Positions 27,001 to 39,000 of a DNA stretch of 64,000 bases are shown here, one piece after another (position 1 is the first letter of the stretch; each line of letters starts with the position of its first letter). The stretch lies in the NCBI GenBank assembly GCA_947396885.1, contig OX377205.1, positions 49,708,676 to 49,772,675 of the forward strand. Reading direction: 5' to 3'. A program made the translations under genes and the position numbers. Origin of the DNA: Heligmosomoides polygyrus polygyrus. Lineage: Eukaryota; Nematoda; Chromadorea; Rhabditida; Heligmosomidae. The notes below the pieces were generated by a model. The model made no database searches and was not told the origin of the DNA. It was given only the letters and a program-made list of their open reading frames with translations.

Positions 27001-30000
27001 ATGACAACGTCGTTGTAGAATGGAGAGATCTTGGTCGTGAATCCACTGCGCAGCTCTCGAAGTACTCTGATGTACCAAGGAGGAACACCCTGAGTAAGCA
27101 GGCGTCGATGACGCCTTCAGTTTCGACGGATCGAATGCCTTCTTTAGGTCGATGAACGTAAGGCACAGCGGCAGCTTGTACTATCGCGACACTTCGATGA
27201 GCTTCGCAACGGTGTGTATGTGGTCGATCGTGCTGAATCCTCTCCGAAATCCTGCTTGTTCGCATGGCTGTCCTTTGTCTAACGTTCGGCCGTTCCTATT
27301 CAGGATCACTCGAGTGAACAGCTTGTAGACTACGTACAGCAGGCAGACCAGGCGATAGTTGTCAATGTCGTGCACGTCTTCCTTCTTTCCTCTCTCGGGA
27401 GGTTCTTATACAGCAAGGCGGTCCTGCAAGTCTTTACCTGAGATGGAACCTTGCACTCCGACAGGTAGGGAGTTAAAAGCTGCACCAGGATGTTGATGTG
27501 CACTGGCGGGAGGTTCTTCGGGTGTTCAGGTCTTATACTGTCGGAAGGGGCAGCGCATCCATCGTGCAGAGGATGACTTGGGGCAGTTGGACGTAGCTAT
27601 CGAAGAGATCGTGGTAGAAGCCGTGGATGACCTTCTCCACTGCCCTTCTGGAAGAGGCAACGGTTCCATCTGGGCGTCGGGTCGTCTTGTTTTTGAAGTT
27701 AGCGAAGTACCGGCGGGTGCTGCAGATTCTCATACCCGCCTCCACAGGCTTATTCTTTAAGATCCTCCATCACTGCGTTCTACATTGCCTTACCAGTTCG
27801 GACGCCAGCTGTTAGTTGCCTGACGTTCACTGCTCCACGTTAACATATCAGCTCGAGGTTTCCCGTGGACAGACTTCTTTTAGTGATCTTCAAGCTATGG
27901 GCTCCCTTACTACTGTCGGTAAGCGAAGCCGGCAGTAGTAAATGCAAGGTTGCAGTTGCAGTCTACCGAGTGCAAGCTTGAGGCCAAGCCTACAACGATA
28001 CAATCCGCGCAATCGCGAGCATGTCCACGCACACTATGCATGAACAGGCCGCTCCCACACACAGGGAACGAGTCACCCCGACATAGCAGGAGCAATGAGT
28101 CCATCCCCCATTCCACCTGCGTCTCTGGGCAGTACACGGCCGCATTTGGTTCGGGATCCGTTCTCCTACACCCCGGTGAAAAATTATAGGTCCACCCCCG
28201 AATTTGCATTAGTGCTAGAAGAACTCACTGCCGAGGCTCAATGATGTCACCATCGTATTTCTCACGTTCGAAAACCTCTACAGAAGAATTCTAAGCAGGT
28301 TATCTTAACACTGCAAGATACAACGAACTTTTGTTGGAAATTTAGCGAATGGAGGCCGGTACAAAATATAGGTTCACTCCATAAAAACCTGATTAATCAG
28401 AAAATTGCCTACAGGCAAAGTAAGATTAGTACTTTGTCACGCCACCTTTGTTGTGAACAACATCGAAAATTCTATTTGGCATACTACTGATAAAGTTATC
28501 AATAACACTTTGCTCTATATTGGTCCATGCATCAAGTATGGCGTTCTTCAGATCAGAAATCGAAGTGTAAGTGGTTCCATTTCTGTACACATTGTGTACA
28601 TGAAGGCCCCACAAATTCTCTATCGGATTGAGATCTGGAGAACAACTAGGCCGCTCCAAAAGCGAGGAGTCCATCCCGTGGATCCCATCTGCGTTTTTGG
28701 GCAGTACGGTCGCATTTGGTTCGCGTTTCATTCCCATATCCACCACACAGGGATGCGCCGCGTCACCCTACCACCCTCGGCTCGCGATCCTTCTTAACAA
28801 GAGGCTGTTTCAAAGGCTCAAACATTGCGGCTAGTGAAGTTTGTATAGATATTGCATGCGCCCGTCTGGAACCCTACATTTCAAAAAATTGGTTAGGCAC
28901 GGGCCGAGTGCTTGCTATATTTTTGTTGTTCATTCTTTAATTCATTCTTTTATCCATTTACGCGAAATAATGTTGTGTGAACAGAGAAAAACAACTGCAT
29001 ACATGCCGAGAACTTCGCTAGCTCAGAGTATGAAGAAGGACAATACGGATATAGCCTGAGCGATTACACCAGTAACGCTGCTTTCCCTTTGGAACGAGAG
29101 AAGGTGTCCCCAGCGAGATCCTTGTCCTGATCCAAAGCGCAATCTGACAGAAGTACTGGGGCTTGATGACAACCTAACTCGAGACCAACGCATTTGACCG
29201 AGACCCAGGCGGATAGGCTGAAGGGTTCCAAGCTAGGGGTTCTCCAGAACCTCTGGATCCTGAACTAGCTAGTGCAGCATTGCTCCAAGAGGCGAAAAGA
29301 TTGTGGCATCATCAGCTTTACAGATACACGTTATCAGTCGTCTATCTTATGGTCCTATAGCAGTTGAGAGTTACCTGTCTTGGCAGCAGTGAAATCGGTG
29401 GTAGGCCAGTTCGAAGCGTATCACGTTGGTGAGGCAGTGCAGTTCACGAGTCATTCCAGGAAACTTACCAGATTGCAGACAATTTGCTCTCCAAGGTTTG
29501 ATCTAGACCTAGAAGACTCCACTGCCCCATATAAGCGGGACCTATGTTATTACACCATCAACGTGCGACAGCAGCCGAGCGGGAGTCGGCTATTAATTGG
29601 CCACATTAACCTGTTCTGAGCCCGTTGTATCGTTCAAACCTTGACAGCACACATTACCGCAAGCTGTAGTGTGTCTTTAAGTTTTGACCTTGAAAAGATG
29701 AAAATAAAATAAAATAGATGCAATGTTCAATAAATACGGCCATTTTGGAGTGAAACTATAACAAGTATTCAAGTGAAAGACAGACAATCGTTCAAACAGT
29801 GTATGCAGCTTCTTTAGGCACCCTGTATAGAGCTGGCCCGAGAAGGTGGGTAATTGCTGTTGGATTTTCGGCGATAAACGACGGAAAATCATACCCCTGA
29901 CTCATTAGCTGCTCAAGACCCCATAAACTGTTCAAGTTACGACCGTTCAAGAGGACCGTCTAAGTGCAGACAACCGTATATTCTAAATTTGGTTGGCCGT

Positions 30001-33000
30001 ATGCGAACTGTTTTGTCACCAAAATAAATCTTCTCTACATGAAGGAAAGGATGCATGGAGCTGAAATTGTAAAATGATTCCAAATTTGGCGAAGAGGTGA
30101 TGCAAAAATCGAACTCCCTTTGATCAACTGGAAGACCACTACAAGGAAGCTCGATTTTTTATTGTATAATTAGCAGGACTCAACTTTTATAGAGTACCAT
30201 TTCAGCTCCATACATCCTTTCCTTCATGTAGAGTAGATTTATTTCGGTGACAAAACAGTTCGCATACGGGCAACCAAATTTAGAATATACGGTTGTCTGC
30301 ACTTAGACGGTCCTTTTGAACGGTCGTAACTTGAACAGCTAATGAGTCAGGGATATGATTTTCCGTCGCTTAACTCCAACAGCAATTATACCAACCTTCT
30401 CAGGCCACATTAACGCGTTGACCACAGTGTCGCGCAATCGTGCGCAACAGTACTATTTCGATCAGAGTGGCATTACCTTCGTCCAAACTTTGCTTAGGGA
30501 GGTTATTATTAAGATGCTGAACACAGTGGCGATGTCCATTTGATAAATTACGACCGGTTACCACCCCTATCGATAACCAGTGTTGTCACCACATTTGTCC
30601 AAACTCCCTGAATCGGGTTAATTGAGGTGCTGGTCATGACTCTGATATCCGCTTCTCGAATTTCGCTCAATTACGATAACTTACGAGTGGCATTGCTGCG
30701 TGAGAATATATTAGAGGAAACCTTGTGAGGATTATGGCATCGACCAGCTATCCATTGAACTTCAGAGTTACTTTTGAGACTTCATTCAATAGAGGTAACA
30801 AACAGGCATAATTACAAACTTCAACTAATTGGATGTTATCAAACGTCACTAAGGAGATCAACTTCAGAACTTCGCAAAGTCCAGACAGAAGCCATTTTCA
30901 TTTTTTGATCGAAGTCAGGTACCACAGCAGGAGCCATATCGTCGCATTCCATGCTATCGGGTGCTTCAAGATCGCTGTCGAGCAACAAGTCGTCAAAACT
31001 CTTTTTTTTAGTTAATCGACATTGCCATAATGCTCATGATGGCGATTTCTGATGGCAATTCTAGAATTTTTCAGTTCAACTTCCGCATCGAAAACAATCA
31101 TTTTTCAACTATACCATCATATTGGAGAAAGGAGGGAAGCTCATTGCGGGAAAGAAAAGATTTAGGAAATATTGCGAAAACAAAACCAAAATTTCGAAAA
31201 TGGATATCAGATTCGTGATGTGCCTTTGAAAATTTATTGAAAATTTATGCTAAGGTAAGGTGACGAAATATCGTGTCACACGCGCGCGGCCCCGCTGACC
31301 CGACGCGCGAAAATTGCGCGGTCGTCAAAGTGTTAAGCTGCTATTATCATAAAGTGCTTTTAGTCATAAAAACTATTTTTCCCTGATTTTTCATTAAGAC
31401 GCACGTAAAAGATGTTATGAAATGCGACTTAATTCTCTGACTTCATCAGTTTGAAAACCCAAGTGATGCAGCTGGCGAACCAAGATTAGTATAGATCCTT
31501 TATTCCGGCTAATGTTTTGGCGTTACCGCCTTCTTCAAAGCCTGCAAGATTCAAACAGAGTTTGAAAACCCATCCGTCCAAGAACCGTTTCAGACCACAG
31601 TGGTGAATCAGAGGTTGGAAGGAGGAGGGGGGGGGGGGGGGGGGGGGGGAACGAAGCTCGAAGAGATAACACAAACAGTTCAGTGTAGTTGAGCGAAAAG
31701 TACCCCTTTAAGGCAAAACATGAGAGGATGAGATCGCCTTCAGTTCACCCTTCTAGCGAGCCTCTGGCAGACTGTCCTCCGATTAGAGACCGCAAAGGTC
31801 AACGTACGGGGTCAGCTCCTGTATCACCGCTACGCGTTGCTCCTCCCTGTTGATTTGGAGGTTCCTAGCGGCAATCCACAGCGCTTTTAGTGTTCTTCGC
31901 GCCGAGATCTCGAACTCGAGTGCCAATAACGTCACCGCCACGTCAATCCCCGCGCCATTGTGGCATGGCAGCCCGTGCTCACCTAGCGGACCGGAGATAT
32001 CGCACGTACGAAGCGTGCCCAAATGCTATTTAACATGTTGACGACAATGCAACCCATTTTGGGACGCACCTCTAATAAAATTATTTCGAAACCACCGATT
32101 CAACTCAAACTTCGCCTAGGAAGGTTCTTTGGGATGCCGATCACGAATCCGACGCCCGTTTCACCGAATACGGCCGGAGACCACCCATATCGACAACTAG
32201 GATGGTCGGGTCAGAATCACCGATTTGCTCAAACTTCGCTTAGGAGGTTTTCTTTGGGATGCTGAACACGAATGCGATACCCGTTTTATCGAGTACGGCG
32301 TGCTGCGGTAGGTATAGGTGAATGAGGGGTGATCAGTCGTCTCATTCTCGAGATAGCAGGTAATAATTAAAGTGAACTCACATCCAATTTCTGATTTTTA
32401 TAGTGATGTTCAGCACAAATTTACATGGGCGGTAGTACCTGTTCAACAATACAAAAATACAACTTTCACATGCAGGGCACGTGAAAATCACGCATGTTAT
32501 CAATGATAAACGAACTGAAGACAGTCTTCTTACTTATAATTAACATCTTAAGTGCCACCTACTCGAAGTTTGAGCTAAGTCGGTGATTTTGACCTAACCA
32601 CCTTAGTTGTCGATATGGGTGACCTTCGACTGTATTTGGTGAAACGAACATCGGATTCGTATTCAGCATCCCAAATAACCGTTATGGTGACATTTGGGTT
32701 ACGGGATGTCGCATACGACAGACGCGCGAAAATCGTTGTGGTCGTCAACGTGCTAACGAGCTTCCCAAGGGGTCTACCCGTCTCGCCGATATACCCGCCG
32801 TTGCAACCCGCGCACTTTATAAGGTATACCACACCTGAGACCATGCAGTCTCCCTCCTTACTGAATGGGCAAATGATGCTCGCTAGGACGGTGAACTAAA
32901 GGTGACCTCATCCTTTCATGTGTCGCCTTTTCGCCCAACTGTACTGGACTGTTTGTGTTACCTCTTTGTGCTTCGTCTCCCTCTCCTTCCAACCTTTGAT

Positions 33001-36000
33001 TGACCGCTGGTTTGAAATGCTTCTTGATGGTTTTTCAAACTCTGTTTGACTCCTGCAGGCTTTGAAGAAGGCGGTCACGCTGAAACGTTAGCCGGAATAA
33101 AGGATCTATACTGATCTTGGTTTGCCAGCTGCATCACTTGGGTATTCATACTGACCAATATCATGCCAAGATTCAATGACTGTCGAACATGGAAAATTCT
33201 CTGACTTATTCGGTATTACGCGACGGATGAGTTGTAACGAAAAATCTTTTTTATTTGATGGAGGGCATGTATGAAGATGAAATTGTGTGCTGAAAATTAT
33301 AAACTTTTAACCTCTATTTGTTATACGATAAAAAGGGAAGCTTTTCTGTATCGATCTTCCATGTGATCGGGAGGAAAGAGGGTTGCATCGCTTTTTTCCG
33401 GTAGTGGATGAGAAATTGAACTTGACTTTGGAAATTGATCATACAGAAGGTTGCTACCAAAACTTTTTTGTTGTATGTTGAATAAGGCTTGGGTTTTTTT
33501 TGGTGAAATTTCATTTTCTCTCTCCACTTTAGATCAATTAGATTCGAAAACTGCTCCTAGAAAATCTTTGTTTCTTAGCTGTAGAACAACCACCATTCAA
33601 AACTTTATAATATTGAATTCCTTGTTCATAACATGTCTCCTTCAGCGAGGAAAGCTCCGCACGAGTCTTCACGTTTTCGAAGCCAAACCTGGAAGGGCAA
33701 TTCTGTTAAGAGATAAAAAATCCTCAAGAAAGTGAGGGAAATCAAAGTAGTTGAGAAGTGAACTGTGGAGACATTAGGTCGTTTCAAATCTGAACCAGAG
33801 ATGTTATCAATAATGTGCCAACGCGAGGTTTTGCGGTGGTGGGAGAGCTGTCCAGAGAGTCGACGAAGCTCTTCATGGGTGGCCCATCTAGTCAGTTATC
33901 AGTGGCAAGCCAAGTCTCTCTGATCTTTTAACGGAGTAGGAGTTCGGTTTTCCAGCATTTCCGCCTTTCCCTGACTTGTGCTCGACTTGTCTCTTGTTGC
34001 ATCGGGTCTTCCTTCCAGGTAGTCTGTAATCTCACCATGAGTGGCTTGTGCAAGCAGAACAGAAACCCTGTACGAAAGAAGACAGAGCGAGTCCAAATAA
34101 TCTTGGCCTTCTCTGCCTGTTATTCGATGCTCTTGCAAATTCGTTCTTGCTGCCTTCACTGCTGATCAATTAGTGACAGCTATGATACTAGACCAGCTCT
34201 CCAGGTCGGGTCGTGTCATGCATGGGGACGTCTGCGAACTTCTCTTGGGATCGCTTTCTCCTTGCGTACTGTGCTCGAGCAGCAGTCTCCCTCCGGGTTA
34301 TGCTTGGAGTTAGGAGCTCATCGTCTTCGACAACCGAGATGAGGGTGTCGACCCTTTTCATTTGTACCCGTTCCGTTACATGTTCTACAATAGAACTCTT
34401 AAAGTGGCAGTGTTTCGATAATATACTCTTGCCCAGCCGTTCATGATGGAGCGGCTGCTCGTCGCGAATGGCAGAGATCTTTTTCGTAAGTTCAATGTAC
34501 ATCTCTAGAAGTACTTGGGCGTAACGAGGATTTTAATGACGTCACAAAGCCACTCAGGGCAGCTCAAAAAAAGCTCTGAATGGCTTTGTGACTGGAATTT
34601 AGTCTCTCCGCTGGAAAGATAGAAAAGAAGAAAGAGGAGAAAGAAGGATGAGAGTGATGGATCGTCGCCTATCAATATCGTATTGTCTTTGGGCACAGTT
34701 ACGAGCTGCATCGCCACATATCCCACCGCCGGCCACCTCACTGTTGTTCTATTCCCTCTCCATTCTTGTAGCGCGTTTCCAATGTTACGCGATTGCCACG
34801 TCTTCGTCTATTTTAAATGTCCATGTCGTTGGCACATGAACCAACTTCACTAAAATGGCCGAATTTCTGCTCAAAAAAGCTGTTGTCCTCATCAACACAT
34901 TGCATATTGTGATTCAGTGACCTGGAATAGATAGAACCCTGTAACATGTCCAGAGGTGATCTTATGCCTGAGTGGACCTGAAGTTCTGTGTTTCAGTAGA
35001 TCAACGTTAGGCTACACCTCGCAGGACAAACTGTTGTAACCTGATACGATTCTCTCCGAGTGCTTATCAAGTAAGCGTGAGGGACCGTTCAGAGCAGCGA
35101 CGCGACGAAATGATAAGCACCTATATCGGTTGAGCAGCGCGATTAATCGCTATAGGAAATTATCACCGCGTCGCGTCGCGCAGCGATGCAGCTCTGGGCG
35201 TTTCCTGATGAATGCACTGATACGGCCTGGCCCTATTTTTCGCTGCATCGCTGTGATCACTTATATAGCGGGCGAAGGGTGAAGATAGAGAAGTTGCAAA
35301 AACTGGATACAAGCTTTTCCAGAGGGAGTCGTCGTCGCCGGAAAGCATCCGCGGGGTTGGCCAAGACACCTCTGGTGGCGAAGGCTGTCTCGTCGGACGA
35401 GGACTTCCGGGTTTCGGATGATGTAGTCGTGATGCTTTCGGATGTCAGGGATCGTTGCGCTTCTTTGCGGCAACGACGTAAGCTTGTGGACTATTCGAAC
35501 ATGGACCTGGACCTCTGAAGTGTCAGATAAGCATTCCTGTTCACTTTTTTTGGTTCGAGTGTTGTTTTGCTACCTCAGCCTCTTGCCTATCGACATTCCT
35601 TCGCACTTATCACTGAGCATCTCCTACTACTGTGTTCTCGAAATGCGGTTTCTGCAGTGATCTCGGCGTGTCTTCTTGCCTACAGCTCTCGCTAACTATG
35701 TACGTATGGCTTCAGAGCTGTTCACTAGTATTCTGATGTCCGTATTTCTGATTCCTCTTCCACCCGCTGTGCTACATTTCGCCCTTCCGATCCGGTTAGT
35801 TGTTGTGCTGATTCTGTGAATAAAGTTGTTGATGGCGTGTTCCGGCTCCATCGATCGAGCGAGTTGTAGCCTCGTCACTGCTCACTTATTTACACTTTTG
35901 CCGTTGTCCCTAATCTGAGCCCTCTGCGGCTAGTGCGAGTCGCCGCCTGTTTAATGTCGTTCGCCTCCGCATACCGAGCAGACTCTCGCTCTAGGTGACC

Positions 36001-39000
36001 ATCCAGTCGGCTTGACGGGAGGAACTGAGATTATCGAGTGCCAATCTGAATGAAACCCCCACGTGCTGCCACTGCCACGGAATCAGGTATTTCCTTTCGT
36101 GCCATTTATACACTAACAAATGAGTATCGGTCGTTCTGTTGAGAAATAGCATGCTTTCACCAAAGACCAATATTTAGTTATTAGTTATTTCCTTTGAAAC
36201 CAAGCCTTTCATCCCTCAGAGATGAGTGAATTGGTAGCAGAATTGTATGGGAAGTGTAAAACGCAAACTTGTCCATCGGCTGGCCACGGCAAATCCTTGT
36301 ACACGCCAAATACACATTCAAAACCCCTCACGACACGTAGCAGTAGAATACGTCGCTCTTGTGACAAAGCTTGATCTTCATATTCTTAGCCTTTTAGCAG
36401 TAACTTACGGTCTTATAAAAATTCTAGCAGTTTTCGTATGTTTGCAGTTGTACCTTTTCGGCGGTGTACTCTTCTTCTTACCATAAATCTTTTCTTGAAG
36501 CCTCAGGTGGCTATTATAACGATATTTTGTTGCGATCAAAACTCTAGCGCCAGTCGGGACTCAATTGGCTGTTATCGAGGTTGTAAGCTATTGTAACGCT
36601 GTTTTGTCAAATCCCTAGTGCCAGGCTGGACCCCAACTCGCACCCTGGTTGTCGGGCAGGATGCTACGACATTACACCACTGGCGCTGTTTGATCGAAAG
36701 CATCATCCGGGTTCGAGCCTCACCTGCCGCTAGAGATTCGATCGCAACGAAACGCCGTTATAAGAGCTTACCTTAGATTAGTGTCTGATACAAACTTATA
36801 TACTTAGTTTTTTTGTTGTTGTTAGACATGGTGTGCCTTTCGTGAAAGTACGTTTTGATTTATTCGATACCCTCCGAATACAAGGTCGTCATTGATTCCT
36901 TGCAAGATGTTTGCATGTACTCGTTTTTCATGTACTCTGCATGACAATAAACTCGGTTTCCCTCTAGCAGATTACATTCAGTTATGTGTTCGCACCATGA
37001 GAACTTGTTAGTGAACATTGTGGGTTGCATTGTTCGTATGCTTTCTAAATCTGATGATAGGAGCCTAAAGAAGTTAGCTTTTCTTTTACTTACTCTTGAT
37101 CTCGTAGTGTCCCGGTTTATGAGCGTATGACGGCGCTCTGATGCACTAGGAGTATTATGGCTCCTTTGTGCTTACCTCTGTGAGTATGATGGCTACACAA
37201 GAGGTTTATTACAGGACCGTAGTGGTCAGTGGTAGAATATGTTGATGTATATCACCAATCCTACAGACACAGGCGTGGCCTCTTTCTATCAGGCGAGGTC
37301 ACGCCAAACAAACACTTATGACAGACTTCTCGTCATGGAGTGTCAGATAAGCACCCATGGAGAAGAGATAAGTACCTCTGGACTAGGATGAAGAGAGGGG
37401 ACCGACAGTTCTGGCGGAATGCCAGAACACTCCGGGGCAACAAAAGGAAAGAAAAACGAGGTGAACACAATGGATATGTAATGGGGAAGCTATGGTAATA
37501 TAATGGCATACAAGGAGCGAATCACTAGATTGTAGATACATGACAAAATTAGCGAAAATTGCTATAGGCCATCGTAAAAGGTTATGGAAGGCCCATGGTC
37601 GTTCCCATGGCTTCGCTTCTGCCATTGGTTCGAGTTGATCGTCCATCGTCCTTGTTGTGTGTTCGGCTTAGAGGTGGTATGACTGGTGAGTGACGTTGAT
37701 AGAATTGAGGTGTCGACTGATGGGCGATACTAGAGATAAAAATCACAGAAAACATAGTTAAGGGGAAAGCAAAGCACAGTGAGAAGTTGTGCACGGATGC
37801 GTACAACTAATCCTGTGCGAAGATGGAGTCCGTTATTGGCTTCCGTGCTCCTTCATGTTACGGAGACTTTTCGTGGACCTCCATATCATTGAAAATACCC
37901 AGAGCAGTAAATGAATGGTTGTCTTACAAAGAGCAAACGCTATTTTTGCCAGTGTAATCAGGATAACTGGACCGAACAAGTACGATAACACTGACAGTAC
38001 TACTGTTACGGTCACAGCTCCAAGAGCCGACTTCCAGTGAGCGCGAGCGATCTCGACCAAGGGATGGAGATCCGGCAATTGTATATTTGCCAATGACTCC
38101 ATCCAGGTTGGTTCACGATAACTGTCGTGGTTGAAGTGAAATACCGATTCATACGATAGAGTATGGTATTTTAGGGTACCATTTAGGCTCAGCATGACCT
38201 TCTCGCTTCCACAGTAGGTGAAGCAGTTATGTTTGACCACTGCTGTGTCAAAGCTGAACTTCACCTTGGTTTCTGGGTTTGAGGGTCCACATTCTATGGA
38301 GAATGAGTGATGATCACAATGTACCGTGATCGTTGTAGGATCTTTCGTTTCACAATGAGATATCGCAACCGCACCTTGAATGCAGCTGTAGCATCCAGCT
38401 AGCTCGTCAAGTGACGCATAACATTTCTCCTCTTGGGTGAAACTAGTGCTACCCAACAAATGTTTTGACTGGACCGTGATTATGGTCTCGATGTCTGTCA
38501 TGAAAGCGACTATGCCATCTTCAGTGCTGTGAATTTCCACAGATGGTGTAATTAGCGGCAATTTGTGACCATCATCCATAGCAAGTTTCCGAAGCGTGTT
38601 GTCAGGACAGTGGCAATGGTGTTTAGTCCAGTATTACAGTCACATATTACCTTATTTGCGCAGTTGCGGAAATTATTCACCGCGTCGAGGCGTGTAGGAC
38701 ATTCAACCGGTACGACAAACTGGTCCGGAAGAAGGACTGACGTGTTTCTTGACACAGCAAACCTTCTGGTAAGTATTGCCAGTGAAGGTTTTTGTACGGA
38801 GACAGCCGTAATGTTGAAGTTATGGAACGTACTTGTCATATATGGTTCCAAGAGTAGAGTTTCCTCCTTATTTTCTTTCATGAGGGTGCTTTCTAGCTCC
38901 ACCTGGATATCAGGTATCCATTCTCTGCATTCGATAACTTCGAATACAGCCCTTGAAATGGGGATGTGAGCCACCTTATAGAATGTGCAGGCAGGCGAGA

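Larger units (their letters stand above)
24687..27915 (-). mobile_element. RTE-type non-LTR retrotransposon, split by a mariner
   Basis: Minus strand, 5' to 3': a thumb/finger region at 27745-27533, RT start at 27375-27181 (VVYKLFTRVILNRNGRTLDK, then GQPCEQAGFRRG), palm at 26996-26733 (GVRQEDTISPKLFSANLKNV and the catalytic FADD box in HHLRFADDIV), then after the mariner the C-terminal domain at 25226-24687 (ending in DALRDALRSSLIVDLG-like residues). Multiple frameshifts make it inactive. The 5' endonuclease domain is missing: homology fades at about 27915, the same place as in the copy at 54070. Confidence 0.75.
31440..33145 (-). mobile_element. Penelope-like element remnant
   Basis: A GIY-YIG endonuclease fragment lies at 32844-32575. 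The two flanks, about 31440-31580 and 33020-33145, are inverted copies of a sequence containing GAAGAAGGCGGT...GCCGGAATAAAGGATCTATA, a type of sequence often seen at Penelope-like element ends. No reverse transcriptase was found between them. Confidence 0.45.

Noticed and set aside
34505..34741. Minus frame of 78 codons with serine/leucine-rich start
   Set aside because: It overlaps the hairpin at 34541 and has no support beyond being open.
37430..37470. Polypurine tract next to the 3' LTR
   Set aside because: The purine-rich run AAAAGGAAAGAAAAA is on the wrong strand for a minus-strand element and not adjacent to the LTR.
38552..38579. Canonical -1 slippery heptamer in the envelope overlap
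   Set aside because: No X-XXY-YYZ pattern in the right phase was found; programmed frameshifting is not supported by sequence alone.
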